DNA of 32,802 nt, taken from NCBI GenBank assembly GCA_028689615.1, contig JAQVCV010000056.1, positions 1 through 32,802 on the forward strand. The letters run 5' to 3'. The stretch comes from Bacteroidales bacterium (GTDB lineage: Bacteria > Bacteroidota > Bacteroidia > Bacteroidales > TTA-H9). Numbering within the stretch: position 1 is the stretch's first letter; each line of letters opens with the position of its first letter. Made by a program: the position numbers and the translations under genes. Below are positions 17,384 through 25,665 of this stretch, piece by piece. The notes beneath the pieces are model-generated. The model was given only the letters and a program-made list of their open reading frames with translations. It did no database searches and had not been told where the DNA came from.

Positions 17384-20300
17384 TTAGCGGGTGATGGTCA
17401 CGCGCTCCATGCCGGCCTGGCCGTCAGCAGCGTAGAACTTCACAAAGTAAACGCCCGACTCAAGCTCGCTTACATTCAACGTGTAAACGCCCGAACCACT
17501 TACCTGCTGGTTGCGGACTACCTGGCCCAGGTAGTTCACCAACTCTACGCGGGTGATCTCGCTGGTGGTCTTCACCGTCAGCTTGTCGGTAGCAGGATTC
17601 GGATATACGCTGATGCTCTGGGCATTCAACTCCTGCTGGCCTACCATCATCCATCCGCAATGCTCGTTCGACTCGGGTGATTCGATCGTGCTGTTGTTGA
17701 AAGCTGCATGTACAGCCTTAACTACATAACAGAACTCACCAAATTCGGGCAGATTGTCGGTATAGGTGGTGTCGGTCAACGGGGTGGCGTTCAGCAATGT
17801 CCACTCGGTCTCGGTGGAATACCTGCGGTAAACATTGTAACCTACAACGCCACGGTTGCCACCTTCGGTCGGTGTGTAGTTGATTGCTTTCTGGTTCAGC
17901 GTCAGGAAAGCACGGTTCATCACGGCTCCGGTAGCTACGCGGGCGGTGGCCTGCTGCTGGAGCTGACTTACCTGTACTTTCGGGGCAACCATTACTTTAC
18001 CATCGCCAAAGGCGGTGTAAATCCACAGATTCTGAAGGAAGTCGCCTATGCCGCTGGCGCCAAAGCCTGAGAAATCGGGCAACGTGCCAAACATCGAAAC
18101 GCCGTCAGGGCCTACGTTATCGGCCGAGAAATCGGGATAAGCATCTGTCGGGTTGTTGCTCAAAGGCTCAAGCATGATACCTACCTGGCCGCCGCCGTAA
18201 CCCATGATGTCGCCCAACATGATGTTGTTCTCCCAAATATCGTTACCGGTAGTTACCAGTGGTCCGATACTGGCTATCTCGGCATAGGTTGTCCAATCAA
18301 CCACGTGGATGTTGTACTGCCATACACCGGTTACGCCCCATGAAGCATGGTGGAAGTCGATCTTTGCCAAAGTAGCATCGGGATAAGCTGTCAGGTCGTA
18401 AACAACGCCGTAAGCCATGCCGTAGCTCTGGTAGTAACCGTTGGCAGGATTGCCATCGTGCTGCGAAAGCTTCAGCAGATCGCCTACTGGACCGGTGGCA
18501 CACTCGGGTGCATTCCAGGTCAGGGTGGCAACAGCATCCGGGCCTACAGCCTGAGTTCCGGTAAGGTTGCTGGCTGCATTGGGTACTGGATAAGCATTCA
18601 CGTTGTCAACAAACCAGGCAATGATGTCGGCGGTGTTGTCACCATGGGCTACAAACCTTACTTTGAAGGCTTTCTTGGCCACGGTTGAGATGTCTATCGA
18701 CTTGGTCTCCCAGTCAAACGAACCTTCGTTCTTGTACTCGGCTACCTTGTGCCACATACCATCCCAGTAAACATCTACGGTAAGCATCTCGGCACCGGTC
18801 TGGTTGCGGTCGTCAAGTTTCAGATCGAAATCCAACTTAATTACCGAACAATCAAATATAGAAGCATCCAGGGCCTGACTTACCATAGCATAGCTGTAGT
18901 CGGCTTCAGGTGCTGCCCAGTTGAACTCGGCTGATGGCACGTCGTTGCCCATAGCATTGCTGATGCGCCAGTGACCTTGTGCAGGCTCAAACATCCAGTT
19001 GTTGTAACTGAAGTTGGTGCTGTTCCAATCTTCCATCCAAGGAATAGGTGCGCCATACTGTACGTTCACGCAAGCTGGTCCCTCTTCCAGTGACTCGTCG
19101 GTGGTGCCAGGGGCAAAACCAAACGGCTCCAGATCGTAAACAGCTGTTACTGTGTAGCAATATTCTGCAGGGTTCAGATACAGATCGTAATACTCGGTGG
19201 TGGGTGATTCTACGTAAGCTATCAGCATACCATCGCGGTAAACGTTGTAGCCGATTTCACCAGCTGCACCGCCGCCGCCGCCGCCGGCAGCGAGTTCATA
19301 GCCAAACAAACGGTCGGTTGCTCCGTCGCCCTGTGCCAAACCGCCAAGGGTTACGAAACCTGGAACAATACCACCCTGTGTGAACAAGCCACCAGCAATG
19401 GTTGCACCCAAATCGCCGCTAACACTGTGCATCACACCGGTAAGAGTTCCGGTAGCAAGGCTGATCTGCTCTACCTGACAGCCAGCACCGCCGGTTGTTC
19501 CTGAGAATACCCACAGGAACGGTCCGCCTGAGGTCCAACTGTCATAAGCTGCACCGTACATGCTTGGAGGTGCAGTAGGCAGGGTATTCAGGGTTGCGCC
19601 TGTCATGCTCACCAACGTCAGGTTGGTAGCCCAGTTGTTTACCCAGAATCCATCCTGTGCATCGTCGAAAGCAATGGCGCGAACGGCTGTGGGAGAAGTA
19701 ATGGTGCTAACCAGTGTTTTGGTGGTGAAGTCCATCTGGAAGATGGTGGTAGCAGCAGCTCCGCCATAGAAATACTGGCCGTCATAAGCCAAATCGCGAA
19801 GTCCGGTTACGCCCGGAATCGAGAACTCCTCAACCAAAGTACCATCCAGATTGTACTTGTGAATCAGGTTCGATCCCCAACGGGTGGTGTAAAGGAAGTT
19901 GCCATCGCTCTCTGCTCCGGCATTTCCAGCTGCTCCTGAAACAGCAGCAGCATCATAGTTAAACTGCAAATCAAATACAGCATCAGTTGCTCCTGGGGTA
20001 TGTGCAGCAGCATTTACGTCAACTTCGTTAGCTATAGCAAAGTTGCTCGAACTGCTGTTGTCAATCCACACTTTCTTACCAGGCCATTCAGCGCCTTCCC
20101 AATCCAAATAAGCTGCGTCCTGAAGCTGGGTAGCAGTCAGGTCAACAGGAGGAGGAAGGAAATGTGCCGTGAAGGTGTAGTAATCCCTGTCGGAGGTGCC
20201 GCTCTCGTAAACAGCATCAACAGCAGCAGTATAGGTGCGGCCATAGATGCATACGCTGGCGGGAAGCAGATAGGTGGTATCGGTAGTGTAAGCTATCTGG

Positions 20301-23300
20301 ATGTCGTCCAGATATACATCGTAACCCAGCAGGCTCTTGTCACCCAGGGTGGCAGCTACTACTACGTTGTCGATGTTCCAGTTGTTGATATCATAAGTAT
20401 CTGTTCCATAAGCATTGAAACGAATCTTGAAGGTATCCCAGGTATAAGCGGTGATGTTCAGGGTCTCCGAAGTCCAGGGGATATCGCCATTCAGGTTGGT
20501 GTAGTTCTTCAGACGGTTCCAGGTGGCGCCATCCCAAAGTTCTACAGCCATCTGGTTCTCGTTGGTGGTGCCAAAGTTGCTCAGATAGATGTCGTATTTA
20601 AGCAACAAACCAGGCGATCCTGCTCCCACGATGTCGGGGGTGGTGATGGTCTGCTCGTAGTTGGTTACCTGAGGACTCCAGTTGAATACGGCTCCAGGAG
20701 TCGGGTTACCGGCTCCAATGCCCCAGTTACCTCCGTTGACTGTCCAGCCATTGGTGGCATAGCTGCTCGTGGTGAAGTGCTCTTCAAACAAAGCTACCAT
20801 CGGGTTGGGTGCGTTCCATACAGCTACCAACGTGCGATCGTCAACATACAGGTTGTAAGGGGCCCATTGAACCTCTTCCAACAGGTAGTTGAACACGTGG
20901 CTGTTGTTGGTGATGTTGATGTTCTCGGTGATGGTGGTGTAGCCAAACTTCATGATCGTAAGATCGTAGTTGCCTTTCCATACTGCCGGGAATACTACTG
21001 TGCCGCTGGCGGGGGTCAATCCACTGTAAACGGTGTCGTTTACAAGGGTGTTAACCAAGGTGATGCTCACGCCTGAAGGCTGAGCAGCTACTGAGGTCAA
21101 AGTGATGTTGAACGTTACGTTCGATACCCAGTCTTTACCCAAAACGTTCGAGAACGTGGGCTCTGACCAACGGTCGCCGGTATATTTGGCTTTTACTGCC
21201 CAACGGTATGCACCGCTGGCAAGTGCTGGCCAACCATTGTCAACATAGCTCGTTGCGGTCGGGGTGCTCAACGATACCCACAAGGCCTCGTCGCCTTCCT
21301 GACCCTGCTGCAAACGCCATACCTGATAGCCTAACAAGGCATCGGGAGCATCGGTGTTGTCGTCTTCCATCGGAATGTACAAAGCTTCGCCCTGCTGTCC
21401 ACCTGCCTGACGGGCAGCGTGAAGCGATTTGCTGGCGGGGTGTACGCGTACTTTCTCCATCATCGTGCTGCTGGTGCTGGTAGCCAGATCCAACGGGCCA
21501 CCTGAACCATAAACCTCGGCACGAATCATGAAATCGTTGTATCCGGCAGGTACCCACGGGCCGTTGGCTGTAGCATACTTCGAGTAGCTTACCATGCTCG
21601 GGTTGGTCTCATCTACTCCGATAGGGGCACAGTTGGGATAGTTGCCTCCCTGAATCATGCCAATATAGAAGTTGCCGCTGCTGATGGTGATCCCTGCAGG
21701 GAACTCGTAATGTACCCAACCGTAGTTGTCGGGGGTTACGGTTACACGACCTAGTTCGGTATTGGGATATCCCAAGGTGCCGTCGTCGTCGTAAACGGCC
21801 ATCTCAAAATCGGTCAGAACGTTACCTACTGGGTAGGTGCCGTCGCCAATATTAACCCAACCTCCGGTGATGGTCACAGGATACTGGGCAATAGGCACAA
21901 ATTTTACTGCATTGATGTTACCTGCTGTGGCCCACGATACTAAGTTCTCGTAAACACCATCGTCGTAGGTAATCATATAGCCGCTCATAGGTTTACCCCA
22001 GGTCAGGTTTACTGCTGTGGAACCTGTGTTCAAGGCTGCTAATACAGCGCCAGGAGCAGCGGTGTTCTCGCTCAAAGCAATATCCAAAGTGTTGGCGCCA
22101 GGAGTCAATGTGAAGGGTACGTTGTTATCGTCGAAACCTATCTTCGATACTTCTACGATTACATCGCTGCCTGTGCAGGCCAACTCGTATGAACCATCCA
22201 ACAAAGTGTAGGTCATCGAATCGCCTACCATAACCTTAGCTCCAATCACAGGTAAACCTGTGGCAGCGTTGGTTACGATGCCCTCGAGCATAGAACCCGA
22301 AAGAGGGGTAATATCGAAACGAAGGTTGGGACGGGTGGCCTGGGCAGTACCGCCGGTCATCGAGCAACCGGCTGCACCATCGTCGTGGATATGCCATGTC
22401 ATATTCGGGGCACTCGATCCACGCACAGGGCTGTTACCCGACCAAGTAGCGTTGTCAAAACAAATCTGGAACAACAGATTGCTGCTTCCATCCCACACAA
22501 AAGGAATCTGGAAGTCTTTGTTATGCCAACCAACGGTAGCAACATCAGTTCCGGAATAAACTGTGGTCCAGCCTGTATTCACAAAACCTGTAAGGGTGCT
22601 GCCAGCATAGTTTTGAGCTCTAATCTCAAAACCATTCATGGTCAAAGCATTGGCAGAAATAACATCCAACTCAAGGTTGGCTATCTCTCCGGCAAATCCA
22701 CCGGCTGCTTCGATCTCAGCCTTGGTAACCAAAATCTGGGTACGGGCGTCTTCATACAGGGTGTAATAAGGATAACTGCATGAGGTGGTGCCTGTGCCGA
22801 TGGTTACAGTTACAGGAGCTGCAGAGGCAGCATTGTACCATATCCTCAGGTTGCTGTAAGCATTGCTGGACGCATCGTAGGCGGGGGGAGTTTCGCTGTC
22901 GGCATAGCCGTAAAGGGTACGGACATCAGTAGCCCCGGCAGCGGTTTTATAGTTCCTGTAATAAGTGCTGGTGTAACCACCCAAATCGCCCCAAACAATC
23001 TCGATGATGAGGTTGCTGGTTCCGTCGTAAGCGAAATCGGTAATGTCGATTTCGTTCCAGCCGGTTGCAGTTGCCGGAATGAACGACGGAGCGCTGAATA
23101 CATTCACCGAACCGGTCATATCGGTATAAGCGCCAGCTACCAGGTTGGTAAGGCTGGTGGTTTTGAAATTGACGGTGAAGTTGGTCAGAGCATTGTTAGC
23201 TGTAGCTATACGCTCGAAGTTGTGAGCAATTTTTGTGATGGTGGCTGCACCACCGGTGTTGAGTTCGCTGGCCAGATAGAGGGTCTGGGTTTTGTTGTTT

Positions 23301-23446
23301 TCCCAGTAATTCCCGAAAGGCCAATAATTTGTGCCGGTAGCGGTACCCAGTGTACCAGTGCCAATTTCGACCATAGTTTGGGCAAAAATAGGCAAACCTA
23401 CCAGCGAGAGGAGCATAACTGCAAAAAATCTGTGAAGTTTTCTCAT
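17384..23446 (-). CDS. Giant T9SS-secreted adhesin-like protein C (alternative beta-sandwich head)
   Basis: 2020 residues. The frame is open to 23506, but the ATG at 23446 puts the signal peptide (MRKLHRFFAVMLLSLVGLPIFAQ) at the very N-terminus, so it is preferred. Residues about 24-212 are a beta-sandwich head (VEIGTGTLGTATGTNYWPFG ... YSNLRIWYN). It appears homologous to the next domain: both open with IGTGT, have a 'GW-D-FxYDGTSNL-IEI' strand and end in NLR. From residue 215 on the protein is identical to B from residue 248, so every B position minus 33 applies, including the four guest-interrupted Fn3 folds, the cleaved-adhesin domains and the C-terminal sorting domain. The head lacks the LamG domain of B. 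No clear TAnnTTTG promoter was found upstream. Likely surface-exposed; ligand unknown. Confidence 0.9.
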   Translation of the reverse strand: MRKLHRFFAVMLLSLVGLPIFAQTMVEIGTGTLGTATGTNYWPFGNYWENNKTQTLYLASELNTGGAATITKIAHNFERIATANNALTNFTVNFKTTSLTNLVAGAYTDMTGSVNVFSAPSFIPATATGWNEIDITDFAYDGTSNLIIEIVWGDLGGYTSTYYRNYKTAAGATDVRTLYGYADSETPPAYDASSNAYSNLRIWYNAASAAPVTVTIGTGTTSCSYPYYTLYEDARTQILVTKAEIEAAGGFAGEIANLELDVISANALTMNGFEIRAQNYAGSTLTGFVNTGWTTVYSGTDVATVGWHNKDFQIPFVWDGSSNLLFQICFDNATWSGNSPVRGSSAPNMTWHIHDDGAAGCSMTGGTAQATRPNLRFDITPLSGSMLEGIVTNAATGLPVIGAKVMVGDSMTYTLLDGSYELACTGSDVIVEVSKIGFDDNNVPFTLTPGANTLDIALSENTAAPGAVLAALNTGSTAVNLTWGKPMSGYMITYDDGVYENLVSWATAGNINAVKFVPIAQYPVTITGGWVNIGDGTYPVGNVLTDFEMAVYDDDGTLGYPNTELGRVTVTPDNYGWVHYEFPAGITISSGNFYIGMIQGGNYPNCAPIGVDETNPSMVSYSKYATANGPWVPAGYNDFMIRAEVYGSGGPLDLATSTSSTMMEKVRVHPASKSLHAARQAGGQQGEALYIPMEDDNTDAPDALLGYQVWRLQQGQEGDEALWVSLSTPTATSYVDNGWPALASGAYRWAVKAKYTGDRWSEPTFSNVLGKDWVSNVTFNITLTSVAAQPSGVSITLVNTLVNDTVYSGLTPASGTVVFPAVWKGNYDLTIMKFGYTTITENINITNNSHVFNYLLEEVQWAPYNLYVDDRTLVAVWNAPNPMVALFEEHFTTSSYATNGWTVNGGNWGIGAGNPTPGAVFNWSPQVTNYEQTITTPDIVGAGSPGLLLKYDIYLSNFGTTNENQMAVELWDGATWNRLKNYTNLNGDIPWTSETLNITAYTWDTFKIRFNAYGTDTYDINNWNIDNVVVAATLGDKSLLGYDVYLDDIQIAYTTDTTYLLPASVCIYGRTYTAAVDAVYESGTSDRDYYTFTAHFLPPPVDLTATQLQDAAYLDWEGAEWPGKKVWIDNSSSSNFAIANEVDVNAAAHTPGATDAVFDLQFNYDAAAVSGAAGNAGAESDGNFLYTTRWGSNLIHKYNLDGTLVEEFSIPGVTGLRDLAYDGQYFYGGAAATTIFQMDFTTKTLVSTITSPTAVRAIAFDDAQDGFWVNNWATNLTLVSMTGATLNTLPTAPPSMYGAAYDSWTSGGPFLWVFSGTTGGAGCQVEQISLATGTLTGVMHSVSGDLGATIAGGLFTQGGIVPGFVTLGGLAQGDGATDRLFGYELAAGGGGGGAAGEIGYNVYRDGMLIAYVESPTTEYYDLYLNPAEYCYTVTAVYDLEPFGFAPGTTDESLEEGPACVNVQYGAPIPWMEDWNSTNFSYNNWMFEPAQGHWRISNAMGNDVPSAEFNWAAPEADYSYAMVSQALDASIFDCSVIKLDFDLKLDDRNQTGAEMLTVDVYWDGMWHKVAEYKNEGSFDWETKSIDISTVAKKAFKVRFVAHGDNTADIIAWFVDNVNAYPVPNAASNLTGTQAVGPDAVATLTWNAPECATGPVGDLLKLSQHDGNPANGYYQSYGMAYGVVYDLTAYPDATLAKIDFHHASWGVTGVWQYNIHVVDWTTYAEIASIGPLVTTGNDIWENNIMLGDIMGYGGGQVGIMLEPLSNNPTDAYPDFSADNVGPDGVSMFGTLPDFSGFGASGIGDFLQNLWIYTAFGDGKVMVAPKVQVSQLQQQATARVATGAVMNRAFLTLNQKAINYTPTEGGNRGVVGYNVYRRYSTETEWTLLNATPLTDTTYTDNLPEFGEFCYVVKAVHAAFNNSTIESPESNEHCGWMMVGQQELNAQSISVYPNPATDKLTVKTTSEITRVELVNYLGQVVRNQQVSGSGVYTLNVSELESGVYFVKFYAADGQAGMERVTITR
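19269..19287. repeat. GCC/GGC trinucleotide run coding a Gly linker in gene C
   Basis: Identical to the run in gene B and encodes six glycines at the junction between the propeller-like guest and the following Fn3 strand. Confidence 0.7.
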
Positions 23447-24145
23447 TTTAAAAAATTGGGTAAGGTTAGAATTCAATTCAATAACGATAATGACGTTAGT
23501 TAGCAATACAGTTACCAGAGGTACCTGTTAAGAAGATCGGTGCATGGAAACCCGGCTTGGCACATGTGCGAGGGGTTGAACACAAACGAGCCTTGCAGCC
23601 TGAAATAATCCAACCCGGCCGCCTATGCAACCGGGTCATATAATGACTCTGAGGGGTTTGATGAGATTTCGATGCAGAACGATGTAACAATACAACGTGA
23701 AATGTTTCCTTTGAGCAAATCTGGTTTGCTACCGGATGAGAAGATTGCCAAACATATGTTGTAAACATACCCTAATTAAAGGTTTTAAGAAGCATCAGGC
23801 ATCGGAAAAACGACACCTAATAACCTGTTTATCAATAATTAATAACCTGTTCGTACAAAAAATATTGCAGAAGCAACACTCAAGAAGACTAGGGAGATGG
23901 GCAAAGGTTGCCTGATACCATCAAAAAAAAATATTTTTTTTTCATTTTCGCAGGCAGCTTTCTTAAAGCATGGATGGGCTCCGCTACATGAGTAAACGGT
24001 GGCTTCATACGCCAATTCTAAAAATTTGGTTACCACAACTGAGATAAGCTCCATTTTGTTCAACCAGAAAACCCTTGATTTGGAGGCCTCGAAAACGTCA
24101 GAAACTCCTCTAAAAATCCATTTGCCTCCTTTGTTTACGGGGCTA

Positions 24146-24178
24146 CCCTAAACCAACCCTATACCAACGCTATACCAA
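24146..24178. repeat. Three tandem 11-base units (CCCTATACCAA type)
   Basis: Units CCCTAAACCAA (24146-24156), CCCTATACCAA (24157-24167) and CGCTATACCAA (24168-24178), followed by a partial fourth (GGCTATG). The 11-base period is close to one DNA helical turn. Confidence 0.75.
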
Positions 24179-24576
24179 GGCTATGTTTGCAAGGGTTAAC
24201 TCATTGGCAGACACGTAGTTGAACCCTGCCAGCACCGGAAAAGAGCCTAACGCAATGATAAACAATCATTTACAAAGTTACTTTTGTCACATAAATTATG
24301 TTCTGAAAATCCTGTTTTACAAACATCAAGGCAAAAAAGCAATCAGCTGCCAGAATCGATATGTCAGATAGGCTTCAGTCATCATCATATCAGGAGCCAG
24401 ATTAGGGGCAAACCATCCTACTGAGAGTTAAAGGCTTTTAAGATGAGCTCAAAAGGGCTGCTATCAGTAAAAAAACGATCCAAACAACGCTCACTATCAT
24501 AGCAGGATTATACCGCTTGTTGGTTAAAATGCGAAGCTTTTAACCTAGAAGCGGTTATCCAGATAGCTATGCGGGA

Positions 24577-24673
24577 CGAACTACTCTCACCGAAGGTAAT
24601 CCCGAACTACTCTCACCGAAGGTAATCCCGAATCACTTCGTTCTCGGGACTATAGTCACTTCGTTCTCGGGAC
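24577..24673. repeat. Two pairs of short direct repeats with inverted parts
   Basis: A 26-base unit beginning CGAACTACTCTCACCGAAGG occurs twice in tandem (24577-24602, 24603-24628). It is followed by a 17-base unit CACTTCGTTCTCGGGAC at 24634-24650 and 24657-24673. TCCCGA at the end of the second 26-mer can pair with TCGGGA in the 17-mer, so the block can fold. No ORF crosses it. It resembles an intergenic repeat element or regulatory structure upstream of rplU. Confidence 0.75.
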
Positions 24674-24860
24674 GATAATCGTACCGAGAGGCACGACTTG
24701 TAGAAAAGTGGCAAGTTCAAGCCGATTCGGTATAAAAAGAGGCCGGATTAGCAGGAAGCAGGCCGCCGGAACAGAGAGCAGATCCATAAAAAAAAGAGTC
24801 GTCGCATAGCTGCTTCGTTGAACGATTAAAAAGAAATGAAAGAAAAATTCAAAGTTCGTG

Positions 24861-24890
24861 TTGTTGATTTAGAAAAAGTTTGTACTTTTG
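24861..24890 (+). promoter_or_regulatory. Promoter of rplU-rpmA
   Basis: TTGTTG at 24861-24866 and TACTTTTG at 24883-24890 match the Bacteroidota TTG/TAnnTTTG promoter with 16-19 bases between. Transcription would start around 24894-24898, about 33 bases before the rplU ATG. Confidence 0.82.
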
Positions 24891-24929
24891 CGGTTCCAAA
24901 AAAATGGGTGAACGTAAACATAAAAAGAT

Positions 24930-25241
24930 ATGTACGCGATAGTTGATATAGCAGGCCAGCAATTCAAAGTTGAAAAGAATAAGGCCATTTTTGTTCATCG
25001 CTTAGATAGCGAAGAAGGCAGTGCCGTTGAATTTAACAAAGTTATGCTGATCGACAACGACGGTCAGGTAAAGATTGGTGCTCCGGTTATTGATGGAGCT
25101 ACAGTATCGGCAAAAGTTATCAGCCATGTAAAAGGTGATAAAGTAAGGGTATTCAAGAAAAAAAGAAGAAAAGGATACCAAAAGCTGAACGGTCATCGTC
25201 AACAGTTTTCACAAATCATGGTTGAAGACATTCGCTTTTAA
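24930..25241 (+). CDS. rplU: 50S ribosomal protein L21
   Basis: 103 residues, full length for the family. [20 protein letters not shown] is the classic L21 N-terminus, and the C-terminal [21 protein letters not shown] is the basic 23S-rRNA-binding tail. L21 sits in the large subunit, binds 23S rRNA and contacts L20. The gene is followed 40 bases later by rpmA (L27), the nearly universal bacterial arrangement. A strong promoter precedes it, and the rpmA terminator ends the two-gene unit. Confidence 0.98.
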   Translation: MYAIVDIAGQQFKVEKNKAIFVHRLDSEEGSAVEFNKVMLIDNDGQVKIGAPVIDGATVSAKVISHVKGDKVRVFKKKRRKGYQKLNGHRQQFSQIMVEDIRF

Positions 25242-25281
25242 TTCATCCATTCAATTGTTTAACCGCTAAAATCCTTATACA

Positions 25282-25560
25282 ATGGCTCATAAAAAAGGTG
25301 CAGGAAGTTCATCCAACGGACGTGAATCACACAGTAAACGTCTGGGAATTAAAGTTTACGGCGGCCAGTTTGCCAAAGCAGGAAACATCATCGTAAGGCA
25401 GCGTGGAACCGTTCACCATGCCGGTGACAATGTTGGCTTAGGGAAAGACCATACCTTATTTGCATTGACTGATGGCATGGTAGTTTTCAAGAAAAAGGCT
25501 GACAACAGATCGTATGTTTCCATCTCCCCTTTGCAGAAGGAAGAGACTGCCGTTAACTAA
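25282..25560 (+). CDS. rpmA: 50S ribosomal protein L27
   Basis: 92 residues beginning [20 protein letters not shown]. This lacks the cleavable N-terminal extension found in Firmicutes, so the mature flexible tail that reaches the peptidyl-transferase centre starts directly after Met1. The core ([20 protein letters not shown], then [20 protein letters not shown]) is canonical. It forms the rplU-rpmA unit and is followed by a strong terminator. Confidence 0.98.
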   Translation: MAHKKGAGSSSNGRESHSKRLGIKVYGGQFAKAGNIIVRQRGTVHHAGDNVGLGKDHTLFALTDGMVVFKKKADNRSYVSISPLQKEETAVN

Positions 25561-25582
25561 TATCAGACCAAGAAGAAATGAG

Positions 25583-25615
25583 AACTCCTGTCCGGCATCA
25601 CGGGCAGGAGTTTTT
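25583..25615 (+). terminator. Rho-independent terminator of rplU-rpmA
   Basis: Stem AACTCCTGtCCG against CGGgCAGGAGTT (12 pairs including one G-U), six-base loop, then TTTTT. The T-run ends two bases before the -33 element (TTTG) of the serS promoter, so terminator and promoter are packed end to end. Confidence 0.9.
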
Positions 25616-25616
25616 G

Positions 25617-25645
25617 TTTGACAACGCTTCATTTTCCTACCTTTG
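25617..25645 (+). promoter_or_regulatory. Promoter of the serS gene cluster
   Basis: TTTG at 25617-25620, a 17-base gap and TACCTTTG at 25638-25645 form an excellent Bacteroidota promoter. The ATG of serS is 20 bases further on, leaving a leader of roughly 13-17 bases. The in-frame TTG at 25618 lies inside the -33 element, so it cannot be the start codon. Confidence 0.85.
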
Positions 25646-25665
25646 TAAAAAAAATTTCATCTACC

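Larger units (their letters stand above)
17306..22804. repeat. 5,499-base direct repeat, copy 2 (C-terminal body and 3' end of gene C)
   Basis: Partner of 10941-16439 in direct orientation. The 866 bases between the copies (16440-17305) hold only the N-terminal head and promoter of gene B. Homologous recombination between the copies would remove or multiply exactly one 6,365-base unit. Confidence 0.95.
23447..24929. other. 1.48-kb intergenic region between divergent gene C and rplU
   Basis: No convincing gene. Minus-strand frames at 23496-23768 and 23839-24063 have no recognisable motifs and cysteine/histidine-rich, low-information translations. The region holds the leader of gene C, an A9-TA-T9 palindrome (23923-23942), an 11-base-period repeat (24146-24178), two pairs of direct repeats (24577-24673) and the rplU promoter. 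No tRNA cloverleaf was seen. The length and repeat content are unusual for this otherwise compact stretch. Confidence 0.6.

Noticed and set aside
10941-22804. Insertion sequence or transposon as the cause of the duplication
   Set aside because: No transposase, terminal inverted repeats or target-site duplication at either boundary. Boundaries fall at a terminator and inside a coding motif.
23496-23768. 90-residue minus-strand frame upstream of gene C
   Set aside because: Cys/His/Ser-rich translation with no hydrophobic core pattern or promoter; overlaps the expected leader of gene C.
23839-24063. 74-residue minus-strand frame in the long intergenic region
   Set aside because: Crosses the A9-TA-T9 palindrome, giving runs of Lys and Phe; no motif.
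24577-24673. CRISPR array or tRNA
   Set aside because: Only two copies of each repeat, with no unique spacers of regular length, and no cloverleaf could be drawn.
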